Assembly: GCF_000420325.1 (NCBI RefSeq)
Contig: NZ_ATUS01000004.1
Coordinates: forward strand, 227,645 to 291,644
Direction of reading: 5' to 3'
Source of the DNA: Spongiibacter tropicus DSM 19543
GTDB taxonomy: Bacteria > Pseudomonadota > Gammaproteobacteria > Pseudomonadales > Spongiibacteraceae
Length of the DNA: 64,000 nt
Position 1 is the first letter of the stretch. Each line of letters opens with the position of its first letter. Of this stretch, positions 17,543 through 26,024 are shown piece by piece. The notes beneath the pieces were generated by a model. That model was given only the letters and a program-made list of their open reading frames with translations, was not told where the DNA came from and ran no database searches. The position numbers and the translations under genes are program-made.

Positions 17543-17566
17543 CGGGCCACTTTCGTGGCCCGTTTC
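17543..17566 (+). terminator. Terminator-like hairpin after iclR
   Basis: CGGGCCAC-TTTC-GTGGCCCG followed by TTTC, seven bases after the iclR stop. The stem is strong but the T-run is short, so termination may be partial. Confidence 0.6.
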
Positions 17567-17616
17567 ATTGCTGAGGGCTGGAAAGCCCGCCAAGCAACAC
17601 CTCGATAAAAGCCTCT

Positions 17617-17647
17617 TGTTTAATTTGCGAACATGTGTTCGTATAAA
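17617..17647 (+). promoter_or_regulatory. Promoter with IclR-type operator B (ridA operon)
   Basis: -35-like TTGTTT (17617-17622) and -10 TATAAA (17642-17647), 19-bp spacer. The perfect dyad CGAACA-TG-TGTTCG (17628-17641) fills the spacer, so bound regulator would touch both promoter boxes. This is the cleanest dyad of the set. Confidence 0.75.
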
Positions 17648-17676
17648 AAACAATTGTTTTTTGTATTGAGGTTGTC

Positions 17677-18054
17677 ATGAACGTTATTCACACCGAGCTG
17701 GCCCCCCAGGCGATTGGTCCTTATTCCCAGGCGATTGCCGTGAACGGCCTGGTTTTCGTCTCTGGGCAGATTCCCCTTGATCCTGCCAGCGGTGAGCTGC
17801 GGGAAGCTGATATTCACGTCCAGACAACGCAGGTATTCGAAAACCTGAAGGCGGTACTGGATGCGGCGGGCAGCGATTTTTCCAAGATCGTTAAGCTGTC
17901 GATTTTTATGGTGGATCTTGCCGACTTCGCCATCGTGAACAGCATTATGAGTGAGTACTTTACCGAGCCTTATCCGGCGCGTGCCTGTGTACAGGTGGCG
18001 GCCCTGCCCAAAGGGGCAATGGTCGAAGTCGAAGCGGTGGCAATTTCCGCATAA
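17677..18054 (+). CDS. RidA/YjgF-family reactive intermediate deaminase
   Basis: 125 residues, the full length of the family. Signature features: [21 protein letters not shown], and [24 protein letters not shown], whose Arg binds the carboxylate and whose final Glu is conserved. RidA proteins hydrolyse enamine/imine intermediates released by PLP enzymes and amine oxidases, and group members in catabolic clusters can have dedicated substrates. The PLP deaminase, aminotransferase and DAO oxidase of this cluster could produce such imines. First gene of an operon with the TauE exporter and the MBL enzyme. Confidence 0.92.
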   Translation: MNVIHTELAPQAIGPYSQAIAVNGLVFVSGQIPLDPASGELREADIHVQTTQVFENLKAVLDAAGSDFSKIVKLSIFMVDLADFAIVNSIMSEYFTEPYPARACVQVAALPKGAMVEVEAVAISA

Positions 18055-18066
18055 GAGGACGGTGGC

Positions 18067-18870
18067 ATGATAGAACTTGCGTTGCTGATGGCCGTGTCGG
18101 GGCTCTTTGCGGGTGTGCTGAGTGGTCTGTTTGGCGTAGGGGGTGGCATTATTCTGGTGCCGGTGCTGGACTACGCACTCGGGTTTACCGAACTGAACCC
18201 GGTTTACCGTATGCATGTCGCCGTTGCCACATCACTGGCTGTGGTGATGTTTACCACTTTTTCCTCGGCCTATGCCCACTACAAAAAGGGCTCGGCGGAC
18301 CTGGCGCTGGTCAAGCGATGGGGCCTGTTTATCATGCTTGGCTCCCTGCTGGGGATCGCTGCGGCGACGGTGAGCTCGAGCCAGTTTCTTTCCATCCTGT
18401 TTGGTGTGCTAACGCTGTTGGTGGCCCTGAAAATGCTGCTGCCAATGTCGGAGTGGCGCCTTGCCAACGCGGTGCCGACATCGCGCTTGTCTTACCTGAT
18501 TCCCGCGGCGATTGGCGGCTTTTCAAGCATGATGGGTATTGGTGGTGGAACACTGGGTGTACCGACCTTGAACTTGCTTAACTTCCCCATGCAGCGTGCC
18601 GTGGGAACGGCGGCAGGGTTTGGCGTATTGATCAGTATTCCCGGCAGCATCGGTTACATTGTGTCGGGATGGTCTGTTCAGGCGCTGCCGAGCGGCTATC
18701 TGGGGTATATCAACTTGATTGGTCTGGCGCTGGTGGCGCCGCTCGCGGTGGTGATGGCGCCCTTTGGCGCGCGTCTGGCACACCGCCTGTCGGCCAGACA
18801 GCTGCAACAGTTGTTTGGCGGTTTTTTGTTCCTCGTCGCAGCGAGAATGTTCATCAAGGTGCTGATGTGA
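18067..18870 (+). CDS. TauE/SafE-family membrane exporter
   Basis: 267 residues with about eight hydrophobic helices and the glycine-rich repeats typical of TauE/SafE (SGLFAGVLSGLFGVGGGIILVPVL near the start; GGFSSMMGIGGGTLGVPTL in the middle). Members export or import sulfoacetate, sulfite and other organic anions. Lies 12 bp after ridA (RBS GAGGA) and overlaps the next gene by one base (TGATG), so it is part of the ridA operon. May export an organic acid product or take up a small anionic substrate; not determinable from sequence. Confidence 0.85.
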   Translation: MIELALLMAVSGLFAGVLSGLFGVGGGIILVPVLDYALGFTELNPVYRMHVAVATSLAVVMFTTFSSAYAHYKKGSADLALVKRWGLFIMLGSLLGIAAATVSSSQFLSILFGVLTLLVALKMLLPMSEWRLANAVPTSRLSYLIPAAIGGFSSMMGIGGGTLGVPTLNLLNFPMQRAVGTAAGFGVLISIPGSIGYIVSGWSVQALPSGYLGYINLIGLALVAPLAVVMAPFGARLAHRLSARQLQQLFGGFLFLVAARMFIKVLM

Positions 18871-20168
18871 TGCGTGGCAGCATGCAGGTTGTGGGGCAGG
18901 CGCTGGTTGCCTGTGTTTTTGCGGGGGCATTGCTGCTGCTCAGTGAGAGCCTGCAGGCGGGAGAAAAATCGCCATTGAATCGCTTGCGGCCGCTGGATTC
19001 CCGTCCTGAACTGGATTCCGGTCAGGCACTCGGGCGAGCCTGTGTACCGGGCGAAACCGTGGTCATGCGCGAGAATGTCGGTAAAGACAGCAGCTACTGG
19101 CGAGGGCTTCATCGCGGCCAGTTTGTTGTCTGCACGGGCAATAGCCGAAACGGCGAGTTACTGGTGGCCGACGGCCCCGGCCGCGTCTGGCAGTTGTCGC
19201 GTACGCAGGTCAATGCGACGCGCTTTTTTCCGGCTGAGTGGACGGCCTACGATCGGGATTATCTGGTTTGGGCCTACGATAGAAATACGCTGATTTTCCG
19301 AGAGAGTCTGGCCAATAGTTTCGAAGGTAACTTCTTTTACCTGCTGCTGGACGACGATGGGGAAGGGCGACTCAACGGGGCCTTGCTGATTGATTCAGGC
19401 ACGGGCTACGCCAATCTTCGCCCCTACATTGCGCCCCTGATTGGCAGCTCGCCGTTGACGGTCGTCAATACTCACAGTCACTGGGATCACTTCGGTGGCA
19501 ATCGCGACTTACAGTCGCTGCCCAATGTCCGCTTTTATGGCTATCAACCGGATGGCCGCTATGAGCCGTTTCCCCAATATCCCCGGTACAGCGTCGATGC
19601 CCTGTTCGACGGCGAAGAGGAGTCCGTCCACCGTGAGCTAGGCATTGGCAAGCGGCGGGTAACAGCGCTGAAAATTCCCGGCCATACGGGAGACTCGATA
19701 GCCCTGTATGACGCCCGCGAACAGTTGCTGTTTACCAGCGATACCGTTTGTCCCTGTCTGCTGTTCATCGAAGACTGGTCGGCCTATTTACAGAGTGCGG
19801 CACTGCTCAAGCGCTTTGTGGCGGAGAACCCGGTCAAATGGCTGCTGGGCGGCCATCTTGAAATGTCGCGGCCCAAGGCGGACAACCGCCAGCACGAGTA
19901 TTTTTATTTCGGCAGCAACAGCCATCGCGATGAGCACGCCTTGCAGCTTCCGCTGTCGTATCTGGCGCTGGCCGAGCGCGAGGTCAAACGGGTGCTTGCC
20001 GACGCCGATGATCAGGGGCCGCGTTACGATGCGCGGCGCATTGATAAACCGTTTCACGACGTGCCGATGGTGCCCGTGCCATTCCCCGGCATTCCCTCCT
20101 ATTACCGGGACGATGCCAATCGTCTTGTCGATATTCTCCGCCAGCGCCACGCCAGCGACGAGCGCTGA
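18870..20168 (+). CDS. Exported metallo-beta-lactamase-fold hydrolase
   Basis: 432 residues. An N-terminal hydrophobic stretch (VVGQALVACVFAGALLLLSESLQAG) looks like a signal peptide, so the enzyme is probably periplasmic. The metal-binding motif is HSHWDHFGG (about residues 203-211), followed by IPGHTGDSI, SDTVCP and a late GGHLEMSR, completing a dinuclear-site pattern. The about 190 residues before the MBL domain are not recognised. The start at 18870 overlaps the tauE stop; another ATG is at 18882. Possibly a lactonase, amidase or ester hydrolase acting before uptake. Confidence 0.75.
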   Translation: MRGSMQVVGQALVACVFAGALLLLSESLQAGEKSPLNRLRPLDSRPELDSGQALGRACVPGETVVMRENVGKDSSYWRGLHRGQFVVCTGNSRNGELLVADGPGRVWQLSRTQVNATRFFPAEWTAYDRDYLVWAYDRNTLIFRESLANSFEGNFFYLLLDDDGEGRLNGALLIDSGTGYANLRPYIAPLIGSSPLTVVNTHSHWDHFGGNRDLQSLPNVRFYGYQPDGRYEPFPQYPRYSVDALFDGEEESVHRELGIGKRRVTALKIPGHTGDSIALYDAREQLLFTSDTVCPCLLFIEDWSAYLQSAALLKRFVAENPVKWLLGGHLEMSRPKADNRQHEYFYFGSNSHRDEHALQLPLSYLALAEREVKRVLADADDQGPRYDARRIDKPFHDVPMVPVPFPGIPSYYRDDANRLVDILRQRHASDER

Positions 20169-20222
20169 TACGAGCGTGTGCAATCTGCTGGCATTGTCAT
20201 GTGGATACGCGTCGAAGTCGTG

Positions 20223-20258
20223 TTGCTTATTGCGAACATAAGTGCATAATACGAACTT
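20223..20258 (+). promoter_or_regulatory. Promoter with IclR-type operator C (carbamate kinase operon)
   Basis: TTGCTT (20223-20228), 16-bp spacer, CATAAT (20245-20250). CGAACAT at 20233-20239 and CGAACTT at 20252-20258 are 19 bp apart with GTGCA as a weak inverted half-site between. The best match to site A. Confidence 0.75.
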
Positions 20259-20304
20259 AATCCTTGTTGAAGTGTTCACGCAGTTCCGTGGACCGGGAGA
20301 GTAT

Positions 20305-21222
20305 ATGAAGTTGTTAGTTGCACTGGGCGGAAACGCGCTACTGAAGCGGGGAGAATTTCCCAGCACATCGTCTCAGCGGGAAAATACGCGTATGGCCGCC
20401 CGTGCCTTGGAAAAGATCGCGCGCGAACACCAGTTGATTCTCAGTCATGGTAATGGCCCGCAAGTGGGTCTGCTGGCAATGCAAGCCGAGTGCTACGCGG
20501 GAGCAGAGGCCTATCCCTTTGATGTGATGTGTGCCGCGACTGCCGGCATGATTGGCTACATGATCGAGCAGGAGCTGGGCAATCTGCTGGGCTACGACGT
20601 GCCCATTGCTACGCTGCTGACCCGGGTGGCCGTGGACCCCGACGATCCCGAGTTCAGTGCGCCTACCAAGTTTGTCGGTACCGCTGTGGATGATGATGAA
20701 GCCGAGACGCTGAGCAACGCCCATGGCTGGCAGTTTCGTCGCGACGGCGACAAGCTGCGTCGCGTTGTGCCGTCACCAACACCACAGCGCATCATCTGGC
20801 ACCGTCCCATTCGCTGGCTGTTGGATAATCACGCGGTTGTGATCTGTGCCGGCGGCGGTGGCATTCCTGTCGTGCATAATACCGAGGATGACAGTTACCG
20901 CGGCGTGGAGGCTGTGATTGATAAAGATCGTGCCTCCGGCCTGCTGGCCAGTGAGATTCCTTCCGATATGTTTGTGATTGCCACCGATGTCGATGGCGTT
21001 TATCTCGATTACGGCACCGATCGCCAACGGGTGCTGCGGCGCACTACGCCTGCCGAACTGGACGCGCTGAATTTTTCCAGTGGCTCTATGGGGCCGAAAG
21101 TGGATGCTGCCTGCCTGTTTGTAAGGCGCACCGGCAAACCGGCGGTGATCGGCTCGCTGGATCATATTGCCGACATCGTGGCCGGAACCAGTGGTACCTG
21201 GATCGAGCCCGATGCCGACTGA
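20305..21222 (+). CDS. arcC: Carbamate kinase
   Basis: 305 residues of the amino-acid kinase fold: LLVALGGNALL at the start, HGNGPQVGLL, and the nucleotide-site region FVIATDVDGVYLDYG. It converts carbamoyl phosphate and ADP to ATP and carbamate (then CO2 and NH3). No arginine deiminase or ornithine carbamoyltransferase is nearby. Instead it overlaps a DUF2877 gene and lies in one regulon with FdrA and DUF1116 proteins, the set that in E. coli makes carbamoyl phosphate from oxalurate. So it most likely harvests ATP from a carbamoyl group of the cluster's substrate. ATG preceded by GGGAGAG. Confidence 0.93.
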   Translation: MKLLVALGGNALLKRGEFPSTSSQRENTRMAARALEKIAREHQLILSHGNGPQVGLLAMQAECYAGAEAYPFDVMCAATAGMIGYMIEQELGNLLGYDVPIATLLTRVAVDPDDPEFSAPTKFVGTAVDDDEAETLSNAHGWQFRRDGDKLRRVVPSPTPQRIIWHRPIRWLLDNHAVVICAGGGGIPVVHNTEDDSYRGVEAVIDKDRASGLLASEIPSDMFVIATDVDGVYLDYGTDRQRVLRRTTPAELDALNFSSGSMGPKVDAACLFVRRTGKPAVIGSLDHIADIVAGTSGTWIEPDAD

Positions 21223-22090
21223 AGGCTTGCCACTGCGCATTCGTAGCCTCGGTGACCTGGCGCATCGCCAACTGGCCGAGCCAGGCATTCGCCTTCAGGT
21301 CGCCGCAGTTTTCGACCGCGTGGTGTATCTCAGTTGCGAGCCGCGCGATGCGGTCGTCGATTTCCCGCACCCGGGAATGGTAGTGCTTAGCCATCCGGAT
21401 ATTCCACCGGGCCCCTTGAATATCACCTTGAATCGCTGGCCGGACTGGTCTGCGCTTGCCGTGCATGATCGGGTGCAGAGCGATTCTCATGCACTGAATT
21501 TGTGCGGTCATCAATTGGTGCATGCCGGGCTGCCATTGTGGGGCTCTTGCCCGGATTGGCAGAGCCTGCCGCCCATCGGTGGTCTCGCGGACGCACTGCA
21601 CGTCGGCGTGTCAGAGTGCGAACACAGCTCGGCGTTTTTGGCGCTGCTTTATGGCAGCGAAACGCTGTCGACGTCCCGGTTGGGGAGAACACTGGACCGG
21701 CTGGGTGAGGGGCTGTTCGCCTCAGACGAGCGGCTGGTAAGGCAGGGCGCCGAAGAGCTGGCGGGCTTGGGCAGGGGGCTCACTCCCGCTGGGGATGACT
21801 TTCTCTGCGGGCTGATGGTGGCACTGTGGTATCGCGGTCTGGCCGCTCAAACGCCGGTTTGCAACTGGCTGTACTCCTCCGCAGCACCGCGTACTACGCG
21901 GTTGTCGGCCGCGTTTCTGAGCTGTGCGTCCGTTGGCGCCCTCAATCAGAGCTGGCTGGACTTTGTTCAGTGGCTGCCCGATTTTAGTGCAGAGCACTTG
22001 TCGGGCAAACTCGCACCGCTACTGGCAGTGGGACATAGCTCGGGGGCCGATATGCTGGCGGGCTTTGCCTGGGGGCTAAAGCCCGCGTAA
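21212..22090 (+). CDS. DUF2877 protein (AllH/YlbF-like), probable carbamoyltransferase subunit
   Basis: About 292 residues with the family signature GRGLTPAGDDFLCGLM (near residue 190). DUF2877 proteins occur with FdrA, DUF1116 and carbamate kinase; in E. coli the trio AllF (FdrA), AllG (YlbE) and AllH (YlbF) is reported to be oxamate carbamoyltransferase. It overlaps the carbamate kinase gene by 11 bases (ATG at 21212), giving tight coupling, whereas its presumed partners lie 7 kb away under a copy of the same operator. Ends 4 bp from the convergent GlcG/HbpS gene. Confidence 0.85.
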   Translation: MPTEGLPLRIRSLGDLAHRQLAEPGIRLQVAAVFDRVVYLSCEPRDAVVDFPHPGMVVLSHPDIPPGPLNITLNRWPDWSALAVHDRVQSDSHALNLCGHQLVHAGLPLWGSCPDWQSLPPIGGLADALHVGVSECEHSSAFLALLYGSETLSTSRLGRTLDRLGEGLFASDERLVRQGAEELAGLGRGLTPAGDDFLCGLMVALWYRGLAAQTPVCNWLYSSAAPRTTRLSAAFLSCASVGALNQSWLDFVQWLPDFSAEHLSGKLAPLLAVGHSSGADMLAGFAWGLKPA

Positions 22091-22094
22091 ACGT

Positions 22095-22505
22095 TTATTG
22101 GCCGCAGTAGTCGGCAATCGCCGCGTCGACGGCGGCTTGTGCGCAGGCCTCATCAAGGTCGGCGCTGGCGCCTCCCACGCCCACCGCCCCCAGCAGTTTC
22201 CCATTAAAGAGAATCGGCAAGGCCCCTCGGGCATAAATCATATTTCCGCCTTCCAGTTCGGCGATGCGCTGCATTACCACGGATTCCGGCGGAATCGCGC
22301 CGCTTGGGCAGCGTGTGGCAGCGGCGGTCAGGGCTTTCCCCTGGCTGCCGTAGATGCTGGCCCAGTTGGAACCATCCATGCGGGCGAAGGCGATTAATCG
22401 GCCCCCGGCATCGCAGACTGCGATACAGACGGCAATCTCCAGTGATTGTGCTTTAGCGATGGCCGACTCAATAGCGGCGTTAGTGTTCGCGAGATTTAGG
22501 CCCAT
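22095..22505 (-). CDS. GlcG/HbpS-family protein (DUF336)
   Basis: 136 residues from the ATG at 22505, chosen because AGGAG lies seven bases upstream; ATGs further up lack a signal. Matches the GlcG/HbpS fold: AIAKAQSLEIAVCIAVCDAGGRLIAFARMDG, KALTAAATRCPSG, GGNMIYARGALPILFNGKLLGAVGVGGAS. Such proteins are often in catabolic operons; some bind haem, some corrinoids, and most have no known function. It is transcribed away from the ABC transporter gene from the region of operator D, so it is probably in the same regulon. Confidence 0.85.
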   Translation of the reverse strand: MGLNLANTNAAIESAIAKAQSLEIAVCIAVCDAGGRLIAFARMDGSNWASIYGSQGKALTAAATRCPSGAIPPESVVMQRIAELEGGNMIYARGALPILFNGKLLGAVGVGGASADLDEACAQAAVDAAIADYCGQ

Positions 22506-22548
22506 TTCTTGCTCCTGCATAAGTGAATAGGGATGTTTATACATTATG

Positions 22549-22574
22549 CGAATAAATGTTCATATAGTGAATAT
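22549..22574. promoter_or_regulatory. IclR-type operator D (divergent GlcG/HbpS and ABC transporter)
   Basis: CGAATAA (22549-22555), inverted half-site TGTTCA (22557-22562) and third half-site TGAATAT at 22568-22574, 19 bp from the first. TATAGT at 22563-22568 is a good -10 for the rightward transporter operon. Confidence 0.65.
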
Positions 22575-22604
22575 TATCTGCTATCGTGTCCCTTTCAAAT
22601 AGCA

Positions 22605-24224
22605 ATGAGTGGCGGTATGCGCACCTGGCTTCTGACAATCCTGTTTCTCTCGGCAGCCCTGGTAGCCTGTTTTGGTGGTGACGAGCAGCGCGCGGCAAGC
22701 GATGCGAACAGCGACAAACTGATTCTTTCGGCTACCAAGCCCGGTTCACGCATGGATCCGCACCTCGATGTGCAGTGGGAAGTGCTGTATGTGCTGTCGG
22801 CAGTGTACGACACGCTGATTTATCAGGGCGACGACGGTGACTTTGTTCCCGGTCTGGCACGCCGCTGGACGGTATCGGCCGATGGCCTGCGCTACGAGTT
22901 TCAGTTGCGCGACGATGTGAGCTTTCACGACGGCAGCGCGTTTAACGCCGAGGCCGTTAAATTCAATATTGAGCGTATTCAGTCTCTGGGTGCGCGATCG
23001 CTAAAAGCCAGCTCCCTGTTGGCATCGGTGCAGTCCGTGGCGGTAATGGATACCTATACGGTGGCCATTACATTGTCCCGCCCCGATGCCTTTTTTCTGT
23101 TTAATCTGAGCCTGCCCTATATCGGCATGGTCTCGCCGACTGCAGTGAGAGAGTGGGGCGACGCCTACCATCTTCACCAGTCTGGCACCGGCCCCTTCAA
23201 GTTTGTGGAATATCGCCCCGGCAATCGCTATCGACTGCAGCGGAATCCCGACTATCAGTGGGCACCGGAAATTTATCGGCAACACGGCGCCGCGCATTTG
23301 CGGGAAATTGAGTGGCGGTTTCTGCCGGAACCCTCCAGTCGCGCACCGGCTTTGGAGGCTGGCGATGTGAATGTCGCCTTTGATCTGGTGCCGACCAACC
23401 TCAACCGTATTTTGAATTCGCCGACGCACCGTATCGAAACGGCCTACCTTACCGGGCAGCCTTCCTACTGGTTTATCAATACGCAGCGTGCGCCGACCGA
23501 TGAGCTGGCGGTGCGCAAGGCAATGCTGTACGCCGCCGATATGGTAGGCGGAACGAAGGCGATTACTCGCGGTATTTCGCCGGTGTCCTACGGGCCGCTG
23601 GCGCAAGTGACTCCCGAGTACAGTCACAAGTTGGATACGCTCTATCCCCATAACCCCGATAAAGCGCGAACGCTGCTTGATGACGCGGGCTGGGTGGATC
23701 GCGATGGCGATGGTATTCGCGAGAAAGACGGCAAACCGCTGCGAGTGACCATGTCGATGGTGTCCTGGGGGCAGAGCCGTTCGTTCAGTGTGCTGCTGCA
23801 ATCCCAGTTGCGTGAGGTAGGGATTGACCTGGAATTGGAAATGCTGGACCACGCAGTGCAGATCGCGGCGGGGCGCCGGGGGCTGAAAAATATGTTGTTC
23901 ACCGGCTCCTCAGGCTATTCCGCGGCGGATTCACTGCGGCCCTTTTTTCATTCGGAGAATGCCGACAATGGCTTCGCATTCTCAAAGTTTAAAGACCCGG
24001 AGCTGGACCGCCTGATTGAGGAGGCGGAGGTCACACTCGATAAAGATACGCGCTTGGATCTCTACGAGCGTGTGCAGCTCCGCATTATGGAGCAGGCGCT
24101 GATTCTGCCGATCTATGACTACGCCCTGTTGATCGGTGTGGAAAATCGCGTGCAGGGCCTCAGTTGGCACTCGGTGGGCCTGGTGCCCAGTTTCTACGAG
24201 ATGTATCTGGAGGGGGGGCCATGA
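22605..24224 (+). CDS. ABC transporter substrate-binding lipoprotein, SBP family 5
   Basis: About 539 residues. A lipoprotein signal with lipobox LVAC near residue 25 anchors it to the membrane. Family 5 (DppA/OppA-like) features follow: PHLDVQWEVLYVLSAVYDTL, LARRWTVSADGLRYEFQLRDDVSFHDGSAFNAEAVKFN, GTGPFKF, RNPDY, and LAVRKAMLYAADM. Family 5 proteins bind peptides but also nickel, haem, opines and other amines. It heads an operon with two permeases and an amidohydrolase. Start is either 22605 or 22617; neither has a strong ribosome binding site. Confidence 0.9.
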   Translation: MSGGMRTWLLTILFLSAALVACFGGDEQRAASDANSDKLILSATKPGSRMDPHLDVQWEVLYVLSAVYDTLIYQGDDGDFVPGLARRWTVSADGLRYEFQLRDDVSFHDGSAFNAEAVKFNIERIQSLGARSLKASSLLASVQSVAVMDTYTVAITLSRPDAFFLFNLSLPYIGMVSPTAVREWGDAYHLHQSGTGPFKFVEYRPGNRYRLQRNPDYQWAPEIYRQHGAAHLREIEWRFLPEPSSRAPALEAGDVNVAFDLVPTNLNRILNSPTHRIETAYLTGQPSYWFINTQRAPTDELAVRKAMLYAADMVGGTKAITRGISPVSYGPLAQVTPEYSHKLDTLYPHNPDKARTLLDDAGWVDRDGDGIREKDGKPLRVTMSMVSWGQSRSFSVLLQSQLREVGIDLELEMLDHAVQIAAGRRGLKNMLFTGSSGYSAADSLRPFFHSENADNGFAFSKFKDPELDRLIEEAEVTLDKDTRLDLYERVQLRIMEQALILPIYDYALLIGVENRVQGLSWHSVGLVPSFYEMYLEGGP

Positions 24225-25144
24225 TCCGCTATCTGCTTACGCGCCTGCTCACTGCCGTGCCAGTCATTCTCGGTGTGGTCAGCCTGACCTTTGTGATGAT
24301 GTACATGCTGCCGGGTGACCCGGCGTCCACGATGCTTGCCAAGTCTGGTGCCTCGGCGCAGCAGATTGCCGAGTTGCGCGCGGAGCTGGGTCTGGATCGT
24401 CCCCTATACGTTCAGTATTTCCAGTACCTGTTCAATGTGCTGACGGGCGACATGGGGGAGTCTATCGCCAGCAACCGGCCTGTGTTCGACATGTTGCTGG
24501 AAGTCTTGCCGATGACGCTGGTGTTGGTGCTGCTGGCCATGCTGCTGGCGGTGCCGCTGGGCGCCCTGACCGGTGTTGTGGCGGCGGTGCGCGAAAACAC
24601 GTGGGTAGATCGATTGCTGGTTGGCCTGAGTGCGGTCGGCGTGTCGATGCCGTCATTCTGGATGGCACTGATGATGATTTTGCTGTTTTCCGTCACGCTC
24701 GGCTGGCTGCCGGCGTCGGGGCAGGGCAGCGTGGCACATCTGGTGTTGCCGACGCTGGTGCTGGCTGTCGGCGCGGTGGGTACTATCGCGCGCTCGGCGC
24801 GCACCGGCATGATCGATGTGATGAAGCAGGACTACATTCGCACCGCCCGGGCGCAGGGCAAAACCGAGCGCAATATCCTGCTGGTGCACGCCTTGCCCAA
24901 TGCGCTGATTCCCGTCGTGACCATTATTGGTCTGCAATTTGGCTGGCTGCTGTCGGGCTCCTTCATTGTCGAAACCGTCTTTTCCCGGCAGGGCCTGGGA
25001 TCAACCTTGATCAACGCCATTATCGACCAGGATTTGCCGCTGGTGCAGGGCGCAGTGTTGATGACCTCGGTGCTCTACGTGCTGATTAATATTCTGGTGG
25101 ATTTGGCCTATGCCCTGATCGACCCGCGGATTAGGTACAGTTGA
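24221..25144 (+). CDS. ABC transporter permease, DppB type
   Basis: 307 residues, six predicted membrane helices, with the first helix MIRYLLTRLLTAVPVILGVVSLTFVMMYMLPGDP typical of DppB/OppB and the EAA loop (DYIRTARAQGKTERNILLVHALPNALIP) contacting the ATPase. Overlaps the binding-protein gene by four bases (ATGA). Pairs with the next permease to form the membrane channel; the matching ATPases are at 33539-35514 in another operon. Confidence 0.93.
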   Translation: MIRYLLTRLLTAVPVILGVVSLTFVMMYMLPGDPASTMLAKSGASAQQIAELRAELGLDRPLYVQYFQYLFNVLTGDMGESIASNRPVFDMLLEVLPMTLVLVLLAMLLAVPLGALTGVVAAVRENTWVDRLLVGLSAVGVSMPSFWMALMMILLFSVTLGWLPASGQGSVAHLVLPTLVLAVGAVGTIARSARTGMIDVMKQDYIRTARAQGKTERNILLVHALPNALIPVVTIIGLQFGWLLSGSFIVETVFSRQGLGSTLINAIIDQDLPLVQGAVLMTSVLYVLINILVDLAYALIDPRIRYS

Positions 25145-25145
25145 T

Positions 25146-26024
25146 ATGGCGATTTCCGCAAAGCCGGTTGTTAACCCCGGTCCCATTCGCAAGCTGTGTG
25201 GCGGCGTGGGGAATCTGTTTGTTCACCCGGTGGGGCGCTGGGCTTCCACGGTGCTGGTCGTGTTCGCGCTGGTGGCCGTGCTGGCACCACTGATCGCACC
25301 CTACGATCCCTTTGCGGTGAATACCGAGGACTCAATGCAATCGCCCAGCCTCGAACACCTGATGGGCACCGATCTGCTGGGGAGAGACATATTCAGTCGC
25401 GTGGTTTTCGGCGCTCAGGTATCGATGCTGATTGGTGTGGTGGCACTGCTTATTTCGGTGAGTATCGGCGTTGCCATCGGGCTGTTTGCGGGCTACTACG
25501 GCGGCCGAATTGACGAGATAGCCATGCGGCTGATTGACACGCTGATGGCGTTTCCCGGCATTCTGTTGGCGCTGACCGTGGTGGCTTTGCTCGGGCCGGG
25601 TATCGAAAACGTGATGATTGCGGTGGGCATTGGCGGCATTGCCAATTTCGCGCGCGTTGTGCGCGGATCGGTGCTGTCGATCAAAGAAGATATATATGTG
25701 GATGCGGCGCGCAGCACCGGCGCCAGCGATCTGCGGGTGATCTTTCTGCACATTCTGCCCAATGCCATGCCGCCGGTACTGACTCTGGCGAGCATGTCTT
25801 ATGGCTGGGCGCTGCTCAGCGCGGCTGGACTGAGCTTTCTTGGCCTGGGCGCCACACCGCCAACCCCGGAGTGGGGCGCGATGCTCGGTGAGGGGCGCGA
25901 TCTGATGTGGGATGCGCCCTGGACCGTGGTCTTTCCCGGTATCGCCATCCTCTGTGTGGTGCTGGCATCCAACCTGCTGGGCGATGCCCTTCGGGATATT
26001 CTCGATCCGAGGCTGAAGTCATGA
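25146..26024 (+). CDS. ABC transporter permease, DppC type
   Basis: 292 residues with an extended N-terminus and DppC features: PFAVNTEDSMQSPSLEHLMGTDLLGRDIFSRVVFGAQ before the core, and the EAA loop (IYVDAARSTGASDLRVIFLHILPNAMPP). Starts one base after the dppB-like stop and overlaps the amidohydrolase start by four bases, so transport and amidohydrolase are produced together. Confidence 0.93.
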   Translation: MAISAKPVVNPGPIRKLCGGVGNLFVHPVGRWASTVLVVFALVAVLAPLIAPYDPFAVNTEDSMQSPSLEHLMGTDLLGRDIFSRVVFGAQVSMLIGVVALLISVSIGVAIGLFAGYYGGRIDEIAMRLIDTLMAFPGILLALTVVALLGPGIENVMIAVGIGGIANFARVVRGSVLSIKEDIYVDAARSTGASDLRVIFLHILPNAMPPVLTLASMSYGWALLSAAGLSFLGLGATPPTPEWGAMLGEGRDLMWDAPWTVVFPGIAILCVVLASNLLGDALRDILDPRLKS

